Assembly (NCBI GenBank): GCA_024663395.1
Contig: JANFAH010000060.1
Location: forward strand, 124,001 to 188,000
Direction of reading: 5' to 3'
Length of the DNA: 64,000 nucleotides
Source of the DNA: Pisolithus tinctorius
Taxonomy: Eukaryota; Basidiomycota; Agaricomycetes; Boletales; Pisolithaceae
A program made the position numbers and the translations under genes. The notes below the pieces were generated by a model, which was given only the letters and a program-made list of their open reading frames with translations, did no database searches and was not told where the DNA came from. Every line of letters starts with the position of its first letter. The stretch's first letter is position 1. This document shows positions 57,138 to 64,000 of the stretch, one piece after another.

Positions 57138-59174
57138 ATGTTTCGTTTGGCCGCACAGAGAGCAACCGCCCACAGACTCGCCGGCTCGTCGAGAGGTATG
57201 CCTTCTAGCGTTGTTGACAACGAGCTCGCTTGACACCACACATTCATCCAGCCGGTCTGAGGGTGTCTTCCCTGCACACTCGTTGCTGGACTGCGACATG
57301 GAGGTCGTCTTCTCCACCACTCCCTTCGTTCTCGAGGATAGGTTAGAGAGCTGTTTAATCATACATTGACTTTAACCTTTCTACGTGCACAGGCCGCCGT
57401 GGCTACGCTGAGGCCACCAAGTTTTCTCGGACCAAACCTCACATGAACATTGGCACGATCGGTACATATTTTATGCTATTGATCTCCATTTTCACCCATC
57501 TTGCCACGGAACAGGTCACGTCGATCATGGAAAGACCACCCTCACTGCCGCCATTACCAAGGTATTGGCCGACAGAGGCGCGGCCAAGTTCACCGACTAT
57601 TCTCAGATAGACAAGGCGCCGGAAGAGAAAGCACGTGGCATCACCATCAACTCGGCTCATGTCGAATATGAGTCCGAAAATCGCCACTACGCCCATGTCG
57701 ATTGTCCTGGACATGCCGACTGTTCGTCCCATGCTTGCTCGGAATTTCCCTCCTAACATTGACGTCGCGCAGACGTCAAGAATATGATTACCGGTGCTGC
57801 TCAAATGGATGGTGGTATCATCGTCGTTGCAGCCACCGACGGCCAGATGCCCCAAACACGTGAACATCTTTTGCTTGCCCGCCAAGTCGGAATAAAAAAA
57901 CTCGTTGTCTTCATCAACAAGGTAGACATGATCTCGGATCCTGAGATGCTCGAGCTCGTCGAGATGGAGATGCGTGATCTCCTCTCCACCTACAACTTCG
58001 ACGGTGAGAGCACACCCATCGTGGCGGGCTCTGCGTTGGCTGCTTTGGAAGGTCGCGACGATGAAGTTGGGAAAGATAAAATCTTGGAACTGGTAAAAGC
58101 ATGCGACGAATGGCTTGACGTTCCTGCACGTAAGTCTTCAATAACCCGTTCCTCGCCACTTCTAACTGGCTTTCAGGTGATCTCGACAAGCCATACTTGA
58201 TGCCTGTAGAGGGTGAGCAACTCAAGTCCTTTGACTCGTTTCCTGTTAACCGTGCGCAGACGTCTTTTCCATCCCTGGTCGTGGAACTGTTGCCACTGGT
58301 CGTGTATGTACCTTATTTGGAGGTCCTGTCTAACGTCCGTCTCTGATCTACAACGTTTTAGGCGGAGCGTGGAGTCATAAACAAGGGTGACGAGGTTGAA
58401 GTTATTGGCCTCGGGACTTCGTACAAGACCACAGTTACTGGCATTGGTATGCGGAGGCATCTCCTTTTGACTTTGGTATTGACGTGTGAATAGAAATGTT
58501 CCATAAGGAGCTCGACCGTGTAAGTTTCTCGCTCTACCACTAAAGCATGGTTTTTGAGGCTTGCGTGATAGGGCGAGGCTGGCGACAACATGGGCTGCTT
58601 GCTTCGTGGTATCAAGCGCGAGCAACTGAAGCGTGGGCAAATTATCGCTGCTCCTGGCTCGATCAAGGCTGTTAGGAAGTTTGTTGCTCAGCTTTACATT
58701 CTGACCCCAGACGAGGGTGAGTTCACAGGTCACGACTGTTGGCGCAATTTACTCATTTGGCGAAGGCGGTCGTTACACGCCCTTCATGGCTCACTATCGA
58801 CCGCAACTCTTCCTGCGGACTGCCGATATCACCACTTCATTAAATTTCCCGGACGGCACTCCTGACGCGGATGAAAAAATGGTCAGCTTACACTGCTATT
58901 TCTCCGTGCTCGACTCAATCCATCACTAGGTTATGCCTGGGGACAATGTGGAGATGGTGTGCGCGCTCCACACTGATGTTGCTGCTGAAGCCGGCTCTCG
59001 GTAGGCTTTTCCAACCTTTCTTTTCTACTCTGGTACTGACCATTCTTAGCTTCACTCTTCGTGAGGGCAACAAGACCAGTGAGTAACATGTCCTGTTAAC
59101 ATTGTGCGTGAAAGCTGATTCTCGTCGGTACAGTTGGTACGGGGATAGTTACCAAGATCTTGGAGTACGCGTGA
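57138..59174 (+). CDS. TUF1: Mitochondrial translation elongation factor Tu
   Basis: GTPase that brings aminoacyl-tRNA to the mitoribosome. The start at 57138 gives a presequence, [19 protein letters not shown]. Splicing yields [15 protein letters not shown] joined to [17 protein letters not shown] (G1). Then come [18 protein letters not shown] (switch I), [20 protein letters not shown] (G3), [15 protein letters not shown] (G4) and [10 protein letters not shown] (G5). Domains 2 and 3 are intact: [58 protein letters not shown] and [16 protein letters not shown]. It ends [13 protein letters not shown] at the TGA at 59172-59174. About ten introns. Confidence 0.95.
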
Positions 59175-59432
59175 GACTTAGGCTACACATAATTTACTGG
59201 TATAATTACATGTTAGATCATATCGCATTTTGCATCCCCTCTCAGTATTAACCGAGTGTTGCCACGAGGGTATTTGGAAGATTTTCTTGAGAACATCTGA
59301 CCCTGCATTCCCCTAATGTCAATGCCGCCTGCCGAAGGCGAATTTTTCCGAGCCGTGTAAAAAGCACCCAAGGTCTTGGTGTCTCACACCTTTGCTACGT
59401 CTACTGCTGTCATCTTTGCCAGTTTTACTGCC

Positions 59433-60266
59433 ATGTTCTCTGCAATCCGCTCCGCTGCCCGTGTTAGGGCGTTGCCGCCATTGGGGATAGCCAAAACCTC
59501 TTTCATCTCATTCCGTTTGGCCCCTGGGTATCGCACGCTTGTCAGTACGTGCACATCTTTTTGCCGTCTGCTGAAGGAGGGTGTCAACCGCTGTCCCTGA
59601 CTTTTTTGCTTTCTGCTTTAGCGACGAGATACACCCAGGAGCATGAAGCAGTCGCGTTCGACGATGCAACAGGTGTCGGTACCGTCTCAATCACGGATCA
59701 TGCGCAGGAGAGTCTTGGAGACGTCGTTTTCGTCGAACTGCCTGCTATAGGTTCCAGGGTAGGCAAGGGTGGTGAGTATGCCAGATTCCAATTAGTTGCG
59801 GGGGAATGAGAGCCGGTCGTGTGAGGGTCTGTTCCTCCCGTGATTTTGCTAACACCGTCTTTTTTTTCGTGAACAGATCAAATCGGCGCTGTTGAGAGTG
59901 TCAAGGCAGCCTCTGATATAGTTGAGTGATAGCGTGGTTCTCATGTGTGGGATATACACTGAGAAGATACAGTATGCACCGGTGTCAGGTGAGGTCTTGG
60001 AAGTGAACGAACGTCTGAACGACGAGCCGGGTTTACTGAATCGTTCACCTCAAAATGACGGTAAGACACTCCTTCGGATGCCTGGGTTGGTGCATTGGTT
60101 TGACCTTGGAGATGTTCTCCAGGTTGGCTTTGCAAAATCAAGCTTGCCAACCCAAGCGAGGTAAGATGACCAGCGGTGGTTTATTCCATTCTAATACTAA
60201 TGCCGTGGTCGAAAGATGGAAGCGTTGTTGACGGCGGAGGGTTACAAGGAAGTCTGCGACTCGTAA
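59433..60266 (+). CDS. GCV3: Glycine cleavage system H protein
   Basis: Lipoyl carrier of the mitochondrial glycine decarboxylase complex. The start at 59433 gives a basic presequence, MFSAIRSAARVRALPPLGIA. After introns the domain reads TRYTQEHEAVAFDDATGVGT, VSITDHAQESLGDVVFVELP. The lipoyl-bearing Lys lies in GAVESVKAASDIY. The end has APVSGEVLEVNERLNDEPGL, LNRSPQNDGWLCKIKL and GYKEVCDS, with the TAA at 60264-60266. Four or more introns. All family blocks are present. Confidence 0.92.
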
Positions 60267-60492
60267 TGAAAGAGCGGGTTAACGACCGATGATATTGGGT
60301 CCCATGATTTGGCTTCAACTGCCATCCTCGCATTTCCGTATCTAATCTCTAAATTGGACGATAGACATTCCACTGTGTTTTTATGGGTTGGTCAATTGCT
60401 CTAACTTGCTGAATGTATGAGTGGGCAAAGATTGTGTCTTGTGTTGTTGGGGTCCACAGTGAAATGTACAGGCTAAACACATGACTCTATCT

Positions 60493-60951
60493 CTACGAGG
60501 ATGACGGTGAAGGCGACGATGGAGGGGGCTCGTACTTGTACTTCTCCCCCCTCGCCTCCATTCTCTGCTTTGCTTCCTTGAGAGCCCAGGTCTGAATGCT
60601 AGCGTGAGATGTAAGCCGGAGAGGATGGGATGGACGAAATGGGGCACACCTGGTATCTGGTTTGTAGTAGAGCAGTACGGCCGCGGCAAGCATGGTGCCA
60701 AACATCCCCACATACCAGATGTTCTCCCATTCCTCTTTTACTCGTTTCTGACCAGGCGGAAGAGGCTGCAGAAGTCAACACGGGAAAGTCGGGTGCAGAG
60801 CCGCATCAAGTACCTTCTCGCCGAACAACCATCCTCCTGGCTCGTTATAATGTGGGGCCCCGTGAGATGCAAAGCGGGGGCCAACTATTGTGCGGGAGTG
60901 GCTCCTTGTGGCGTGGAGTGCCCGCAATAGTTGTGGATGGGTTGGAGGCAT
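60493..60951 (-). CDS. NDUFB11: Complex I accessory subunit NDUFB11 (ESSS)
   Basis: Accessory subunit of mitochondrial NADH dehydrogenase, membrane arm. The start at 60951 gives a basic amino end, MPPTHPQLLRALHATRSHSR. The signature PHYNEPGGWLFGEK is spliced to PLPPGQKRVKEEWENIWYVG, followed by a membrane helix, MFGTMLAAAVLLYYKPDT. A second intron leads to SIQTWALKEAKQRMEARGEK and a Ser/Pro tail. The stop TAG is at 60493-60495. The length of about 120 residues fits. It shares a 148-base divergent promoter with SMNDC1. Confidence 0.87.
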
Positions 60952-61099
60952 GACCGACGTTTGAATGGGGGCTGACTGCGTTGCAGGAAGGCTACCACGC
61001 TCATCCGAGTAAACACGTGCAAACAAGCCTGGGCAGTCCCAACCCTAACCATAATAATTACTGTACGGTTACACATACGTCTCACACACAGCACCTACG

Positions 61100-61888
61100 A
61101 TGGACAAGGATGATCTGGAGACATACCAAGTACAACTCTCGCAGGTCGAGCTCGCGCTACAGACAGATCCGGACAATGAACAGCTGTCGTCGCTGCAGTC
61201 GGAACTGAAAGAGCTCATCTCGCTCGCACAAGAGGCGATCGCGCAGTCTGAGGCTGCTGCGTCGTCTTCTCGCAATGGCACTTCGCGCAAACCTTCTTCC
61301 GCGCTGCCCATGTTTACGTGGAAAGCGGGAGAGGAATGCCTTGCTAAGTACTCTGGGGACGGGAGTTGGTATCCTGCGCGCATTATCAGTGTGGGTGGAT
61401 CGACGGAGAATCCGGTTTACAGCATCGTCTTTCGGGGGTATAACACTACTGAGCTTGTCAAGGGCACGGAGATTAAGTCGCTGCCTGCCAATTACCAGGA
61501 GAAGGTTCCAGCTACGTCGAATAAGCGGAAGCTGACAAACGTGGAGGAAGAGGAGAGGGAGAGGAAGAAGAAGAAGAACGAGAAGAAGTTGGAGGCGAAA
61601 GCAGCTAAAGCCAAGGAACAAATGGCGAAGCAGGCTCAATGGCAAAAGTTTGCGAAGAAGGCAGAGAAGAAAGGGGTGCAGATAGCTGGCATGTCGGGTA
61701 CGAGTATATTCAAGACGCCCGATAATCCGCTGGGACGAGGTGAGAGTTTTTTTTTCCCTTTCTTTTCTCTCATCTGGAAATTAAATGGGATATCCGTAGT
61801 GGGTGTGACGGGGAGTGGCAAGGGGATGACGGAGGTGAAGCTGATGGGCAAGCACAAATTTGCACCCGTCGACGAGACGGATCGATAG
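61100..61888 (+). CDS. SMNDC1: SMNDC1/SPF30 Tudor splicing factor
   Basis: Nuclear Tudor protein needed for spliceosome assembly. The start at 61100 gives MDKDDLETYQVQLSQVELAL. The Tudor domain runs FTWKAGEECLAKYSGDGSWY, PARIISVGGSTENPVYSIVF and GYNTTELVKGTEIKSLP. A basic coiled region follows (ERERKKKKNEKKLEAKAAKA). SIFKTPDNPLGR is joined to VGVTGSGKGMTEVKLMGKHK, the family's carboxyl motif. One intron, 61740-61799, is exactly 60 bases with no in-frame stop, so the frame stays open if it is retained. The end is PVDETDR at 61888. Confidence 0.9.
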   Translation: MDKDDLETYQVQLSQVELALQTDPDNEQLSSLQSELKELISLAQEAIAQSEAAASSSRNGTSRKPSSALPMFTWKAGEECLAKYSGDGSWYPARIISVGGSTENPVYSIVFRGYNTTELVKGTEIKSLPANYQEKVPATSNKRKLTNVEEEERERKKKKNEKKLEAKAAKAKEQMAKQAQWQKFAKKAEKKGVQIAGMSGTSIFKTPDNPLGRGESFFFPFFSLIWKLNGISVVGVTGSGKGMTEVKLMGKHKFAPVDETDR

Positions 61889-62503
61889 GAGAGAGGAGGG
61901 ACACGGTCGACGGTGTATGATACACGTGACGCTTTCTTTTTTCCACTATAATATTTGTTGCAACCGCCTCACCGACGCATTTTGTCAGCTAGAAAGAAAA
62001 TGTAAATATAAAGTGAGCTGCGCCGACGGGACATGTGCTCCTCGGGGTGCGAGGGGATCAACAAGGTCTGTGGTCGGGCTTCCCATTCTGCGAGGTGGAT
62101 TATTTTCGGACTGTCCAGCGCGGTCGCAGGCCGTCGTCGTGTGCAGTCGTGGCCAGACGACCGGACATGCCAACTCCCGAGCCCCACACTGCCTCGTCGG
62201 ATGGAAAAAGGCAAGTCCGTGTACTTCAACCCACCGTCCTGGCGAGTTCCGATCAGGTTTCTCTGTCTACGGTTCTGGACGAGTTGCTGCTGCTTCGAAC
62301 GATATATTGCACGTCGGAAATGGCCGTGCGCGGGGTGTTTGTGCGGTGTACCCTTGCAGCGACGCGACGGTCTCCCTCTCTTCTGCGGGTCCAGCCGTGC
62401 CTGGCAATTCGTTCCCGCGAGTGGCTTCCGAAGACAGGGTACATACTGGCGCTGTCCTGCGTGTATAGTGGACTGGCTAAGCTACGAATACACATCATCT
62501 CCC
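61889..62503. other. Convergent gap, GC-rich, no gene supported
   Basis: About 615 bases between two convergent genes. Long open frames run through it on both strands, including two overlapping plus-strand frames from 62033 and 62035 that continue into the next gene's coding region. None shows a family motif, and the GC-rich base make-up makes such frames likely by chance. CACGTGA occurs at about 61924. Confidence 0.4.
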
Positions 62504-63341
62504 CTACAGCTGCCCTCCGAACGGGAATCCCATGCCATCGAAGCCACTGCCCCCACTCGAGGATGGACTGCTCGAGTCGTACGTGCCGCCCTCGGAACCG
62601 AAGACAACGGAACCCGGCTCAGCTATATAATTAGACGAGGGGTCCACGTGTCGATACGAATCATTTCCATCGTGCGCGACAACCACTTCAGCGGACAAGT
62701 CCAGAAACTACCCACACGCGTAACCGGTCAGTCTGCGAAGGGAGTGGTCGGGCACGTACGACTTGTTCCTCGGCCAGAATACTCTGGTGGAGGTTTTTGT
62801 TGACGCTCTGCATGTGCACGAGAAGCGTACGAATGCTGCGCGAGGAGAGACCCCTGTAAGTGGAGACGCGCTCGAGGGCCAAGGGGGGCGTGTGCACGAG
62901 TCTGAGTTGCTCGTGCAAGTACAGGACGTAATGTTCCAAGCACTCTAGGTAGTGCCGCTTCTTCTCATGCGACGAAATCGTATCCCTATGTGTGTGTATT
63001 TTAATCACCAGCCGAAACGGCAACGGAATCGTCCAAACGTACGGGTCGGTGGGCACGAAGCCAATTTCCTCGGCGACAGCACGCTGGCGGGCCTTGCGCT
63101 GTGTCTCTGTTTTGTTTACCAGAGCAGCGTCGAGGTCTGATGTCGAGGGGAGGGGATGTTTAGGTTTGTCAAGAGCGCTGTGGTGATGGAGCAGGTCCGA
63201 GGGGGTGGGAATGAGGGTCTGTGGGGTGTCTGTGAACATGTGTGTGGTGGGCTGCTCTGGCTGGGGCGGTGGCAAAGCGATGTCGTAGGCATAGGTGTAG
63301 TCGTAGTTGAGGGGGAGGTACTGGTGGTGGAATGGGAGCAT
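62504..63341 (-). CDS. Uncharacterised basidiomycete protein with helical core
   Basis: No named family. The start at 63341 gives MLPFHHQYLPLNYDYTYAYD, with a Pro/His-rich start. The core is basic and helical: KTETQRKARQRAVAEEIGFV then, across an intron, DTISSHEKKRHYLECLEHYV and LYLHEQLRL. A second block, LERVSTYRGLSSRSIRTLLV with HMQSVNKNLHQ, follows. A second intron leads to FLDLSAEVVVAHDGNDSYRH and a Ser/Gly-rich tail ending FGGQL at 62504. The basic region followed by a leucine-containing helix recalls bZIP-like regulators, but there is no clear heptad zipper. I infer a nuclear role with low confidence. Confidence 0.68.
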
Positions 63342-63734
63342 GGTGGCCGTCGACGTCGACCGGGGGAGGGCCAGACCAGGAGCAAGTTATAACCCGGCGA
63401 CACGGCTCAGGGGTTGGTCGCAGAAGGCAAGCCGGTGTCCGTTCGGGGCAACTCCGGTTTGCAGATCACGCACTTCCCCGAGGAGCTTGTTTTCTCGAAT
63501 TCCGGGCCCAAACCAGCAAGTGTCCTGCCCCGTCTGTGCATGACACATCTGCCCCTTTGGGAATGTCTTCGAGCCATCGCGGAGATCTAATTCAAAATGA
63601 TCCAGCCTCAGCGACGTGCAATTTAGACCAGAGCGGAAGGTAAGTTTAATATTAAATCTCCGACTCGGACTTCCTTTTCGGGGCCAACTGGTATTTAATC
63701 ATTTCTGGCCGGCCCTCGTCCTCACCGCAAAGAG
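63342..63734. promoter_or_regulatory. Shared promoter of the two right-edge genes
   Basis: About 393 bases between divergent starts at 63341 and 63735. An open minus-strand frame continues upstream of 63341 but adds no motif. No exact TCACGTGA copy is here. Confidence 0.35.
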
Positions 63735-64000
63735 ATGTACTCGGGCATCCCCATCGACCCTCTGCTTGCCGCCTACTCGTCCTCCTCTGCGGACATCTAT
63801 GGTCTCGCAGAATGCCACCCAGACCCATCATCTTACCCGCCCTCCACACTCTCCTCCTCCACCGCCTCGTCAAGTGTGGACATCCCCCTCTCCACCCACC
63901 CAAAGTTGTCCCCCCGCGATTCGAGTCGTTCAGCTGCCAGAATTACCATCGCACACCCCTACGCCCGTCTATACGCCAAAAAGGACAGTACGAAACGTCG
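63735..64000 (+). CDS. Uncharacterised protein, cut by right edge
   Basis: Only the first 88 or so residues are visible. The start at 63735 gives MYSGIPIDPLLAAYSSSSAD, then Ser/Pro-rich text. The last visible part turns basic, RITIAHPYARLYAKKDSTKR, and the frame is still open at the edge. I recall similar basidiomycete proteins with a core like that of the divergent neighbour, but the part that would show this lies outside the window. Confidence 0.55.
   Translation, partial: MYSGIPIDPLLAAYSSSSADIYGLAECHPDPSSYPPSTLSSSTASSSVDIPLSTHPKLSPRDSSRSAARITIAHPYARLYAKKDSTKR

Noticed and set aside
62033..62803. Plus-strand open frames of 256 and 199 codons
   Set aside because: Two different frames are open at once over the same bases and run into the opposite gene's coding exon; no family motif.

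Overview
This window reads as nuclear DNA of a basidiomycete fungus, most likely an agaricomycete. Genes are packed on both strands and broken by many short GT-AG introns, mostly about 45 to 60 bases. The recognisable proteins are fungal housekeeping types: SPB1, IPI1, Med5, PEX14, mitochondrial EF-Tu, a fungal Rac, a Zn2Cys6 regulator and an RlpA-like secreted protein. I see no transposon, CRISPR array, tRNA or rRNA gene that I can support, no viral block and no secondary-metabolite cluster. All gene models are my own joins of open frames at splice consensus sites, so ends are firmer than inner exon borders.

Layout, left to right. 1-7.9 kb: eIF3b (partial, minus), an SLS1-like mitochondrial regulator (+), the rRNA methyltransferase SPB1 (minus) and a small DUF423 membrane protein (+). 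8.2-13 kb, all +: a one-finger nuclear-type protein, a Rac GTPase and prephenate dehydratase. 13.3-20.8 kb: a Zn2Cys6 transcription factor (+), a two-helix membrane protein (minus) and a RhoGEF (+). 20.8-31.3 kb: an NGL2-type nuclease (minus), an M16 metalloprotease with a likely mitochondrial presequence (+), a NUFIP1/Rsa1-type protein (minus), a triple-KH RNA-binding protein (minus) and ribosomal protein uL13 (minus). 31.5-40.4 kb: a GST, mitochondrial acyl carrier protein, mitochondrial bL17, a zinc alcohol dehydrogenase, a small orphan, a four-helix membrane protein and an NPC2-like lipid transfer protein. 40.7-48.8 kb: IPI1, an RlpA-like secreted protein, eIF3h and a ZRC1-type zinc transporter. 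48.9-64 kb: Med5, a GRIP golgin, PEX14, mitochondrial EF-Tu, glycine cleavage H protein, NDUFB11, SMNDC1/SPF30, and a divergent pair of uncharacterised regulator-like proteins, the last cut by the window edge.

The functions cluster loosely around ribosome production and translation (eIF3b, eIF3h, SPB1, IPI1, uL13, NUFIP1) and mitochondria (SLS1-like, ACP, bL17m, EF-Tu, H protein, NDUFB11, M16). Most neighbours are divergent pairs sharing short promoters or convergent pairs with very short gaps. The strongest pattern the genes do not explain is a palindrome, TCACGTGA. It occurs exactly five times, always between genes, and at four of the five sites lies about 50 to 90 bases from a start codon. 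I did not find a convincing new multi-gene system. The best leads are that element, the fragmented Rac gene with a GC-AG intron and unusual CAAX box, a hairpin-rich convergent gap at 43.6-44.2 kb, and several conserved-looking orphans.
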